Shown: positions 16,907-24,250 of the stretch, one piece after another
Layout: every line of letters starts with the position of its first letter
Position numbering within the stretch: the first letter of the stretch is position 1
NCBI GenBank assembly: GCA_965198675.1
Contig: OZ240666.1
Span: 806,001 to 870,000 of the forward strand
Direction of reading: 5' to 3'
DNA from: Prochloron sp965198675
GTDB taxonomy: Bacteria; Cyanobacteriota; Cyanobacteriia; Cyanobacteriales; Prochloraceae
Length of the DNA stretch: 64,000 nucleotides
The notes under the pieces: generated by a model
What the model was told of the DNA's origin: nothing
Seen by the model: the letters and a program-made list of their open reading frames with translations, nothing else
Databases searched by the model: none
Position numbers and translations under genes: made by a program

Positions 16907-17098
16907 AGGTGTCATGATATCTGGTATTCATCCGATGTTTTTTATAAAATTGATGACAAGCTAATCAAGAAATCTACAGAAGCACAGCAAAAAATTAAAT
17001 CAAGCCAAATAGGAAAACAAATCCAAATCGAAGTTATTCGCAATGGTAAAAGAGAAAAAATCCAAGTCACTCTAGAACCTTATCTTATACCAGAATAA
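16907..17098 (+). pseudogene. PDZ-like C-terminal remnant
   Basis: An open stretch with no start codon ends at 17098 and reads SSDVFYKIDDKLIKKSTEAQ then GKQIQIEVIRNGKREKIQVT. This pattern (a peptide-binding loop helix followed by strand VIRNGKREKIQVTLEP) is typical of the last half of PDZ domains. It may once have been the C terminus of the preceding zinc-ribbon protein or of a neighbouring protease. Confidence 0.5.
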
Positions 17099-17158
17099 TT
17101 GGAAATCTGTAATTTTGCCACTTTTTTGTTTTTTAATTACAAAAACCAAAGAATTACT

Positions 17159-18481
17159 ATGCATGATTTACCGCCACAAAATATTGATGCTGAGGAGTCC
17201 ATTCTTGGGGGCATTCTAATGGATCCTGGAGCAATCGAGCGAGTAGTAGACCTGCTCATCTCCGATGCATTTTATGTTCAAGCCCATCGAGAAATCTACC
17301 TAGGTGCCCTGAAACTGCACCTAAAAGGGGAACCCACCGACTTAATGACAGTGACGTCCTGGCTTTCAGACCATAAGTTACTGGAGAAAGTGGGAGGTAC
17401 TTCTAGGTTAGCCCAATTATTAGACCGCACCGTCTCAGCGGTGAATATCGATCGCTATGCAGCTTTAGTGATGGATAAGTACATGCGGCGCCAATTAATT
17501 GCTGCGGGTGGGGAAATTGTGGAGTTGGGTTACGATACGACCCAAGAGTTAGAATCAGTACTGGACTCCTCAGAGCAGAAAATTTTTCGCCTCACCCAAG
17601 AACGTCCTCAAGACGGTCTCGTTCCCATTGCCGATTCCATCTCTCTAGCATATAATCAAATTGAAAAGCTGCATCAAGAGGTTGCTCTCCCCGGTGTTAC
17701 CTCGGGCTTTTACGATCTTGATGCTATGACCAGCGGTTTTCAGCGTTCTGACCTGATTATCCTCGCCGGGAGACCGTCCATGGGGAAAACTGCACTCGCA
17801 TTGGGTATTGGGGCTAATATCGCTCGGGAACATCAACTGCCAGTTGCTATTTTTAGCCTGGAAATGTCCAAGGAACAACTAGCTTTGCGACTATTAGCTG
17901 GAGGATCGGGCATTCCCAGTAACCGTCTCCGTTCCGGACGGCTGAGTCAAACGGACTTTGACCCTTTAGCTCGCGCTATGGGTGATATTCTCGAATTACC
18001 CATCTATATCGACGATAACGCCAACCCCACTATCATGCAAATACGCTCGGAAGTCCGCCGTCTCCAAGCGCAACAAAAGGGCAAATTGGGCTTAGTATTA
18101 GTAGATTATTTGCAATTAATGGAAGAAGGGGGACAGAACCGGGTGCAAGAATTATCTCGGATTACCCGATCCATGAAAGGTTTAGCCCGAGAAATGAATG
18201 TCCCGATTATAGCCCTCTCTCAGCTCAGTCGGGGTGTGGAACAGAGAACGAACAAGCGTCCCATGATGTCTGATTTGCGGGAATCGGGTTCCATTGAGCA
18301 AGATGCAGATTTAGTCATCATGTTATATCGCGACAGCTATTATAATCCAGATTCTCCCGATCGCAATGTTGCCGAAGTTATTATTTGCAAACACCGCAAT
18401 GGTCCTACGGGAACGGTTAAACTGCTCTTCCAACCGGAATTGACCAAATTTGAAAATCTAGCCAACCCAGAAAATTATTAG
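17159..18481 (+). CDS. dnaB: Replicative DNA helicase DnaB
   Basis: Hexameric 5'-3' helicase at the replication fork. About 440 residues: N-terminal DnaB domain (LPPQNIDAEESILGGILMDP), linker, and RecA-like C-terminal domain with Walker A GRPSMGKTALALG, IFSLEMSKEQLALRLL, LVLVDYLQLM and SDLRESGSIEQDADLV. The ATG at 17159 precedes the conserved LPPQNIDAEE; the open frame further upstream is not homologous. No intein is present. Its stop overlaps the convergent DUF4912 gene by 4 bp. Confidence 0.97.
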   Translation: MHDLPPQNIDAEESILGGILMDPGAIERVVDLLISDAFYVQAHREIYLGALKLHLKGEPTDLMTVTSWLSDHKLLEKVGGTSRLAQLLDRTVSAVNIDRYAALVMDKYMRRQLIAAGGEIVELGYDTTQELESVLDSSEQKIFRLTQERPQDGLVPIADSISLAYNQIEKLHQEVALPGVTSGFYDLDAMTSGFQRSDLIILAGRPSMGKTALALGIGANIAREHQLPVAIFSLEMSKEQLALRLLAGGSGIPSNRLRSGRLSQTDFDPLARAMGDILELPIYIDDNANPTIMQIRSEVRRLQAQQKGKLGLVLVDYLQLMEEGGQNRVQELSRITRSMKGLAREMNVPIIALSQLSRGVEQRTNKRPMMSDLRESGSIEQDADLVIMLYRDSYYNPDSPDRNVAEVIICKHRNGPTGTVKLLFQPELTKFENLANPENY

Positions 18482-19527
18482 TTGGTTTTGCGGAAAGTCC
18501 CGTCAGCATTGAGTTCAATCTGATTTCCTCCTACAGTAGAATCCGGATCGGTGGCTCCTTTTACCATCAGCTCTGTATCCCCCACTAACCAGAAGGGAAG
18601 AATACTAATGGTCTCATCAGCAGCAGACAAGTTAACATCAGGAGAAAAGGCCCACATACCAGCTAAGATAGAAGAGTCAAGCGCTGGTTTGGCAACGGGA
18701 ACTTGCTGCATGGAACCGAACAAAGAACCAGCTACCCTACTTTGTGCCTGCTTGAAGATTTCATCGTAAATCGAGCTGCCATTACCTTTGTTCCTGTTCG
18801 ACCTGCTCGGTTGAACCAGTTCGTGGACTGTTTCCCCTTGCAAGTCTTCTTCCCAGTGAACGGTGATGAAAGTTTCTTCAACCCATTCCGAGGGATAGAC
18901 AGGGGGAATACGGACAGGAGTAGAACCGGCGAGGATAAGCCAACGATCGTCCCGGCAACGGTAGCCGATTTCTACCATATAGTCGCGATCGCTCACTGGT
19001 ATAGGCAGATACCACTCTAGTGCTAGTTCCCCGCAGAGATATTCTTGAACATGATGGGGACTGTTCATATCCGTGACATCGTAAAGACGCAAAGCTAACT
19101 GCTGTCCTCCAAGACGGAGCAGTTTTTCTTGATCCTCCTTGGCAATATCCCAATAAGCATAAGCCCATTGAGGTTCCCGAGGCATCAGCACGATCCGACT
19201 TTCCTCGTATCCCTTTGGTAAATCCCCCAACTCTTCGTCAACCGATGCTAGAAGTATTTCGTCAGCCACATCTTTTTGAGGACGTTCAAATGTTGCCGCT
19301 TCTACTGGTTGTGCTTCCATGGGCTGTTCGCGCCCAGCATTGATTAATGGCGGGCGCGAAGTGACCACCGACTTTTTTACTTCAGCTAATAGTTTGGCTT
19401 TACGCATCCGACTGTAACGGGAGACATTGAATTCGCTGGCAACTCTGCGCAGCTGACGCAATGTCATCTCTTCTAGAGGTAAGAGTTCTTTTGACCTAGG
19501 ATAGTTTCGGCAAATAGTTTCTGGCAT
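18478..19527 (-). CDS. DUF4912 domain protein
   Basis: 349 residues. The N terminus (EEMTLRQLRRVASEFNVSRY, RKAKLLAEV) resembles a Rho-N/SAP-like helix pair that may bind nucleic acid. The middle is the DUF4912 region (RIVLMPREPQWAYAYWDIAK, LALRLYDVTD, YCLCGEL-like strand and YMVEIGYRCRDDRWLILAGS). The C terminus is low complexity. Conserved in cyanobacteria, function unknown. Convergent with dnaB. Confidence 0.82.
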   Translation of the reverse strand: MPETICRNYPRSKELLPLEEMTLRQLRRVASEFNVSRYSRMRKAKLLAEVKKSVVTSRPPLINAGREQPMEAQPVEAATFERPQKDVADEILLASVDEELGDLPKGYEESRIVLMPREPQWAYAYWDIAKEDQEKLLRLGGQQLALRLYDVTDMNSPHHVQEYLCGELALEWYLPIPVSDRDYMVEIGYRCRDDRWLILAGSTPVRIPPVYPSEWVEETFITVHWEEDLQGETVHELVQPSRSNRNKGNGSSIYDEIFKQAQSRVAGSLFGSMQQVPVAKPALDSSILAGMWAFSPDVNLSAADETISILPFWLVGDTELMVKGATDPDSTVGGNQIELNADGTFRKTN

Positions 19528-19966
19528 AGTTAAAAACTCTACACGATATGATTGTTAGGTATGTGTCCAATTCAACAATTTTATTGATGCTATTACTTTT
19601 GTTGATTGTTAGGTTAAACTTCCACCTCGCCAGTCACGTTTTTGAGTGGGCCCAGATAGCTTGTGTAGGGGCACAAGGCTGTGCGGTCGCACTGTCGGCT
19701 CCTACTATATCAACAGTTATATCATGTATCATCAAGTAATTTTTACTGCAATTATAAGGATATGCACGAGTTGATTAGCAATTCTGAGATCGCCTTATTC
19801 TCATTATATAACATCAAGTTACCCTTGGGGATCAAGGTAAACTAGTAATATAAAATTTTTATATAAAGAAACCATGACATTGCCGTGCCCCTACATTTTG
19901 GTGCTCCAAGAGACAACAGTCCCAACTTTATATCAGTTACGACATACCATTCCCACCACGTTTTAA
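19528..19966. other. Intergenic region with repeat scraps
   Basis: No gene supported. It holds two inverted pieces of a TGTAGGGGCAC-type repeat (about 19666 and 19884) and AT-rich sequence (atatcaacagttatatcatg). A 63-codon frame here has a skewed, non-protein-like composition. Confidence 0.4.
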
Positions 19967-20404
19967 TTAGATAAAAGAATCATTCTGCTTAACTGTGGGC
20001 CAATCTTCATTTACCCCGCCCACAATCAAGCGCTGAATCGTAACATATTCCCTACTCAGTTGTATCAAAGCATTAATCAGGACATCCAGAGCCATAGGAT
20101 CGCTAGTCCCCAGATCTAACCAACACCTTCCCCAAGTACCAAGATACTCGAAATCCCCCATATTGTGCATCGGTGCCATCATTGCGGAGCCAGCAATAGC
20201 TGGATCGTAGTCCATGTAGCTAATATCCACCCCCTCATCCTGTACTTGCAGGTTTTCCGCATTAAATCCCCCTAACTTACCCAAATAATACCAAGCATTA
20301 AACAATTCCTCTATATAGTGGGTTTCCTGGGGTGCAGGAACAGTCTCAAACTCTAGCCAAATCCAGAGGTCAAAAGGATTGAATTCGCGGAACTCTATTT
20401 TCAT
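19967..20404 (-). CDS. DUF3531 family protein
   Basis: 145 residues, starting MKIEFREFNPFDLWIWLEFE and containing PQETHYIEELFNAWYYLGKL, YMDYDPAIAGSAMMAPMHNM and GTWGRCWLDLGTSDPMALD. These match the DUF3531 family of cyanobacteria and plastids. No catalytic motif or membrane segment is visible; function unknown. Confidence 0.82.
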   Translation of the reverse strand: MKIEFREFNPFDLWIWLEFETVPAPQETHYIEELFNAWYYLGKLGGFNAENLQVQDEGVDISYMDYDPAIAGSAMMAPMHNMGDFEYLGTWGRCWLDLGTSDPMALDVLINALIQLSREYVTIQRLIVGGVNEDWPTVKQNDSFI

Positions 20405-20457
20405 ACAAATAAGTTTATGTGAAACTATTGATTTTACAATTGAAAAAGCGCATTGAA

Positions 20458-20487
20458 ATCCGCTTCTTTGAGAGGGAAGAAGCGGAT
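20458..20487 (-). terminator. Strong hairpin downstream of the DUF2993 gene
   Basis: A perfect 11-bp stem ATCCGCTTCTT / AAGAAGCGGAT encloses an 8-nt loop. On the minus strand it is followed within about 20 nt by a short T run (gctttttc), so it may end transcription from the DUF2993 gene before DUF3531. Confidence 0.6.
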
Positions 20488-20538
20488 AGGATTTGCTAGG
20501 TTAGTTGTTATTTATTAGTTCTAGACCCTTCACCCTCT

Positions 20539-21309
20539 TCACCCCTTGCTCGGAAATTGCTCAATACGAGCAGTACCGTAAAAGATAATTTGTTGATTCC
20601 GCTGTCGCACCCGATCTATCCGCAGTTGGGTTCCTTGCAAGGCAAACTTATCCAAATCCAGGAGATTGTTGACGTGGTGGACTAAAGCTTTACCCAACTC
20701 TATATCTCCATCATAAACCACATCCACAAATTGAATCTTGCGCCGTTGCTTAACTAACAAAAAGGCAGTAATATCTACCTTTCTCGGTTCAGAATCATCT
20801 CCTACTCTTATCTGGGTGCTAATTCCCAGGGATTTATCTGGGTTCAGACCCATGTGGGTATTCTCAAAGTGGAGAGACTGACCTTGATATTCTAATCGTT
20901 GCAGCTTCTGGACCACAAAAGGGGTGTTAAAAGAGGTAGTCAAGTCCTCTTCCGTCAGGACAACCCGCATCGTTGCTTGGGTAGGTTGTCTCAACTTCAC
21001 CATGGATCGAAAAACCGCGCCGAAATCAATGGATACTGCTTCCAGGTAAAATTCCATTGCTTCGATTCGCAGGCCATTATACATCAACATGCCATTGCCG
21101 ATGAAGTCAAAGCCATCGATACTGCCTTGGAGCAGTTTCGCCACTGGTTCCGCCCGCACGTTCGCGGACAGCTTACCCGTCTGTTTGAATAAAGCTGCGA
21201 TCGCCGTGGTGACGACTTTGCTGATAATTTTATCCCCGCTCTGACCGGGAAATGGTAGGCTGCCAAACATGATTGATGTCATGGTCCTTTTGCTCTGGAG
21301 CAATTCCAT
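20539..21309 (-). CDS. DUF2993 (LmeA-like) protein
   Basis: 256 residues of the DUF2993 family, thought to have a lipid-binding TULIP-like fold. Visible family stretch: LLQGSIDGFDFIGNGMLMYN, LRIEAMEFYLEAVSIDFGAV and PTQATMRVVLTEEDL, then repeated beta strands to the end. No clear signal peptide is seen. Function in cyanobacteria is not established. Confidence 0.82.
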   Translation of the reverse strand: MELLQSKRTMTSIMFGSLPFPGQSGDKIISKVVTTAIAALFKQTGKLSANVRAEPVAKLLQGSIDGFDFIGNGMLMYNGLRIEAMEFYLEAVSIDFGAVFRSMVKLRQPTQATMRVVLTEEDLTTSFNTPFVVQKLQRLEYQGQSLHFENTHMGLNPDKSLGISTQIRVGDDSEPRKVDITAFLLVKQRRKIQFVDVVYDGDIELGKALVHHVNNLLDLDKFALQGTQLRIDRVRQRNQQIIFYGTARIEQFPSKG

Positions 21310-21419
21310 CTTAACATTACGAAATATTAAGTGGAGTTTTTTCCCTGGTTGACTTTATTGGCAATCTCTAATACATAGATAAGTATTGGTTAACCAGATT
21401 TCAGCCTTTGCGGGAATTA

Positions 21420-22130
21420 TCACTCTAATTCTTCTTTTAGTATCTGCCGATAAATGATAGGCAAATGACGACTCATGGAATTAGTTTCAATACCGTAGCC
21501 CAAACTAGTCCAAGTCCCAGAGAGCAAGCGCAATACTTTCTCAATCTTGCTTTGACGCAATAATGCGGGTATATCAGCACCCCAAGCGCCAGCATCACTC
21601 AGCCAATCATGAACCACCCGATCTTGATATTGGGGCTCGAAGCTATAGTATTGCCATCGCCAAAAACCCTCGGGTTTGGGATGATACTGTTCTGCTTTTT
21701 CGGACCAAGTAGTATTGAGAAATTGATATCTTCCCGCAGCAGTAGTGCAGTTACCGATGTTGGGACCCCTAATAATAGGTACGCAGCGAGAGGGGTGGCG
21801 ACTGAGATTGCTGACGTATTTGCCGCCGTAGATGACGTTATATGGTTTAGTTACATTTGCTTCTGAGGCTGTAATGGTGCGCATTAAGGCGCGAATATAG
21901 GGATCGCCTCCTTCCATTACTAGAGGTTGGGTGCCCTTTCTAATTGTAGAATGATAACTGGATGGCCGGAAATCCCTACCCTGGAAGTTGAGCAGCAAGA
22001 AGAACAAGCCCATAACCATCGCCCCCATTGCCAAATTGCGCCCATAGGTTAGATTTTTCAGCACCCCCAGCCACGACTGAAAATTTTTCCCTCTCTCTTC
22101 CATGACCATCACTCCTCTCGACAGCGCCAT
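21420..22130 (-). CDS. Membrane-anchored lysozyme-like glycoside hydrolase
   Basis: 236 residues. One membrane helix (LAMGAMVMGLFFLLLNF, about 34-50) is followed by a lambda-lysozyme-like muramidase domain (COG4678 type): MRTITASEANVTKPYNVIYGG with the predicted catalytic Glu, then TAAGRYQFLNTTWSEKAEQY and FEPQYQDRVVHDWLSDAGAW. It probably trims peptidoglycan in the periplasm. A later Met (residue 10) is an alternative start. Confidence 0.82.
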   Translation of the reverse strand: MALSRGVMVMEERGKNFQSWLGVLKNLTYGRNLAMGAMVMGLFFLLLNFQGRDFRPSSYHSTIRKGTQPLVMEGGDPYIRALMRTITASEANVTKPYNVIYGGKYVSNLSRHPSRCVPIIRGPNIGNCTTAAGRYQFLNTTWSEKAEQYHPKPEGFWRWQYYSFEPQYQDRVVHDWLSDAGAWGADIPALLRQSKIEKVLRLLSGTWTSLGYGIETNSMSRHLPIIYRQILKEELE

Positions 22131-22205
22131 ATTAACTCATTCTGCCTACTGGTAACTCATCTACAGCAGCAATATAAGGAGCAGGTATAGCGCCCAAGCG
22201 CGGGT

Positions 22206-22430
22206 GTGGGGAAGATAAAAGCCTTGTATAACAATACTTTTAGGACTAGATTTTTTGAGCCTCATCTTCGACGATATGGATGCTATCTCAAGCGAGAGGG
22301 ATTAGTTTATTTATTATGGTGTAATCCTAATACTGGTGTTGTTGAAGCTATTCCTCGTCATTGGGAGGTACCCAATCGGTTAGCAAAAAAGATTTGCCGT
22401 GCCCTGTCAGTTCCAGAGATTGATGGATAA
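22206..22430 (+). CDS. HicA-like toxin, N terminus degenerate
   Basis: The region from GCYLKREGLVYLLWCNPNTG through EAIPRHWEVPNRLAKKICRA to LSVPEI matches the HicA mRNA-interferase family (dsRBD-like fold). The predicted catalytic His, usually in a G-x-H context, is replaced: the sequence reads EGLVYLLW where EGGxHxxW is expected. The N-terminal 20 residues after the GTG start do not fit the family and no hicB partner is adjacent. Probably a dead toxin remnant. Confidence 0.65.
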   Translation: MGKIKALYNNTFRTRFFEPHLRRYGCYLKREGLVYLLWCNPNTGVVEAIPRHWEVPNRLAKKICRALSVPEIDG

Positions 22431-22504
22431 TTATTACCATAATATTGTTATCTATTAAACAGATAGTGGGTAGCGATCGCCGGAATGCACAGTCTAACGA
22501 CTTG

Positions 22505-22672
22505 GTAGCGATAGAAAACCTAAAAGTGCGTAATATGGTGAAAAACCACTGTTTAGCTAAATCAATTAATGATGCAGCTTGGTACAAATTCCGAGAATGG
22601 CTAGAGTATTTTGGCACCAATTAGGTCGTGAAAGTGATTGCTGTTGACCCAAAATATACTTCTCAAAACTGC
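22505..22672 (+). pseudogene. TnpB fragment with internal stop (second element)
   Basis: VAIENLKVRNMVKNHCLAKS and SINDAAWYKFREWLEYFG parallel the TnpB piece at 8057 almost residue for residue. A TAG at 22622-22624 interrupts it, then VVKVIAVDPKYTSQNC follows and is cut at the first Cys of the zinc finger by the inverted-repeat cassette. Confidence 0.85.
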
Positions 22673-22852
22673 GTAGGATGCGTTACGCTAACCCATTTAA
22701 TTTAGGATGCTGCTACGTACGATGCGTTACGCCAACAAAGTTTGTATTGTTGCTAGTACGATGCGTTACGTCAACAAAGTTTGTATTGTTGCTACTACTT
22801 ACGGCTAGTAACGCATCCTACAGTGGCTAATAACGCATCCTACGACTTCTTA
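22673..22852. repeat. Inverted-repeat cassette, opposite orientation to 8463-8580
   Basis: Begins GTAGGATGCGTTAC (22673-22686). GTAACGCATCCTAC follows at 22808-22821, then a near copy. The interior is the reverse complement of the 8463-8580 cassette, with an internal tandem duplication of a piece containing caacaaagtttgtattgttg. Confidence 0.8.
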
Positions 22853-22972
22853 GCATCCTACGCAGGGAACTCGTCGAAAGAGGAAACTCTCATAGCGATA
22901 TGGGAATCCCCCGCTATACTGCGTAGCAGGACGCAAGCGGTTGCTACGCAATAGCGGCGGGAGGATGTCAAT
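22853..22972 (+). mobile_element. IS200/IS605-type right end, copy 2
   Basis: 120 bp apparently identical to 8570-8689, ending gaggatgtcaat. The flank switches at once to a coding remnant (22973-23154), which marks the insertion boundary. Confidence 0.75.
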
Positions 22973-23154
22973 CAACTATTGCAGCAAAGCAACCAAGGTG
23001 TAATTGAGCAATTATTGCAGCAACTCAGAGAAGCGCGCTCCGTAGCAGCCTCTGCTGGATTAAAGGACCGACAAAGAAGAGAATAGTGAAGGAAGTGGCA
23101 ACCACAGCAGCATTTCAGAGCATTTTGGCTAAAATTGCCCAATTATTGCCATAG
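22973..23154 (+). pseudogene. 3' tail of a gene interrupted by the TnpB element
   Basis: Reads QLLQQSNQGVIEQLLQQLRE and ARSVAASAGLKDRQRRE to a TAG (23084). In the next frame it continues IVKEVATTAAFQSILAKIAQ and LLP to a TAG at 23152. The two parts join with a single frameshift. Its 5' portion is not found upstream of the IS in this window. Family not recognised. Confidence 0.5.
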
Positions 23155-23250
23155 AGTGCTCCTTTGCCGGGATTCTGTGGGCCCTTCCTGCTCCCTCAGC
23201 AAGAAAAATTTAACAAAACTTTACACAAATTTAACGGCAAACTGTAAAAA

Positions 23251-23278
23251 TTGATACAAAAATGAGATATTGTATAGA
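23251..23278 (+). promoter_or_regulatory. Candidate sigma-70 promoter of the DUF4278 genes
   Basis: TTGATA, a 16-bp spacer and TATAGA, about 65 bp upstream of the ATG at 23342. Confidence 0.4.
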
Positions 23279-23341
23279 TAGGTGAGGAAGCGATGGGGTC
23301 ATCCATCCCCTCAGCGAAAACCAATTAGAGGAATCATTTAG

Positions 23342-23527
23342 ATGAAACTCTCTTTTCACGGCGCTAGTTACGAGTACCACCCTTCATTCGTCAAAGTGAC
23401 GGAAGGGGAAGTTGGTGGGAGATATCGGGGTTTACCCTGGAAAGTACACCGCAGCAAGCAGCAATATAAGCGTAAACCTAGTTCTGTCGAATTTGTCTAT
23501 CGCGGAGTTCACTACAAAAAGCAGTGA
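23342..23527 (+). CDS. DUF4278 domain protein
   Basis: 61 residues: MKLSFHGASYEYHPSFVKVT, GEVGGRYRGLPWKV and a terminal VEFVYRGVHYKK. The repeated YRG/FHGxxY unit defines DUF4278, small cyanobacterial proteins of unknown function. A good ribosome binding site (agaggaatc) precedes the ATG. A longer paralogue follows. Confidence 0.85.
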   Translation: MKLSFHGASYEYHPSFVKVTEGEVGGRYRGLPWKVHRSKQQYKRKPSSVEFVYRGVHYKKQ

Positions 23528-23693
23528 CCAGCTATAACAGTGACCTCGTACCATGACAGTTACTAGTACTAATGATTAGTGATAGCAACTGATTTGTTGA
23601 GTTTCGCGCTTAGCTCAACCCAACCTACGGTTATTTTGGTCTAGTTACCGGATGTGATGTTCGTTGTTCCCTGAATAAAGAGAGGATTAAAAA

Positions 23694-24050
23694 ATGAGAT
23701 TGCATTATCGTGGAGTTGCTTACGAAAAAGAACCATTTACCCTGGAAGTAATTAAGGGAGAAGTTGGTGGTACATATAGGGGAAAAGATTGGTTCCGGAC
23801 CTATCCCCGACACATTCCTCATCTTCGTCCCAAGTCATCAATGCAGTATCGGGGTGTTGCTTATGGTGCTCTTGTTTCTACTCCCAGTCTAGAACAAACT
23901 GTACCTATTCCTGTTGTCAATGAAGCGGAAAAGACTCACTTGGAAAGTATTCGCCGCAGTTTAGAACGAAGACTACAAGTTGCTGAAGCTAGCGGGAATC
24001 AAAAATTAGTCTTTCTTCTCCAACAAGAGTCTAAAGCAGTGATCAGTTAA
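23694..24050 (+). CDS. DUF4278 domain protein, longer paralogue
   Basis: 118 residues. Residues 1-60 repeat the DUF4278 pattern (MRLHYRGVAYEKEP, IKGEVGGTYRGKDW, MQYRGVAYG). The C-terminal half is a helical extension (EKTHLESIRRSLERRLQVAE) ending LLQQESKAVIS, whose last codons run into GTTAACAGTTAAC-type repeats. It follows its paralogue by 166 bp and the pair is probably a tandem duplication. Confidence 0.84.
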   Translation: MRLHYRGVAYEKEPFTLEVIKGEVGGTYRGKDWFRTYPRHIPHLRPKSSMQYRGVAYGALVSTPSLEQTVPIPVVNEAEKTHLESIRRSLERRLQVAEASGNQKLVFLLQQESKAVIS

Positions 24051-24090
24051 CAGTTAACAGTTACCATTTACCATTAACATCTTAAACTAC

Positions 24091-24116
24091 AAGGGCACTT
24101 TGACCCTTTTTTTTTA
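24091..24116 (+). terminator. Rho-independent terminator
   Basis: aagggcactttgaccctt hairpin followed by an eight-T run, 41 bp after the second DUF4278 gene. Confidence 0.75.
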
Positions 24117-24240
24117 TATATCTGTACTTATCTGCGTTCATCCGCTCCCGCCCTTGGCGGTTGCTTGCGCTTTGCTTGCGCTTTGCTTCGCAATCATCTG
24201 CGGTTAAAATATATGATATAATACTCCGTTTAGGTTAATC
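24117..24240. repeat. Short repeat block upstream of acnB
   Basis: tatctgcgttcatccgc-type sequence and several cttgcgctttg units around a cccgcccttggcggttg piece. The same kinds of repeat recur at 34330-34430 and 36310-36360. The acnB promoter must lie here or just after it. Confidence 0.55.
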
Positions 24241-24250
24241 TATAACAAAT

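Noticed and set aside
17099..17158. N-terminal 20-residue extension of DnaB
   Set aside because: Starts at a TTG with no ribosome binding site; the conserved protein begins at the ATG at 17159.
18551..19020. Plus-strand frames opposite the DUF4912 gene
   Set aside because: They are shadows of a well-supported conserved gene on the other strand.
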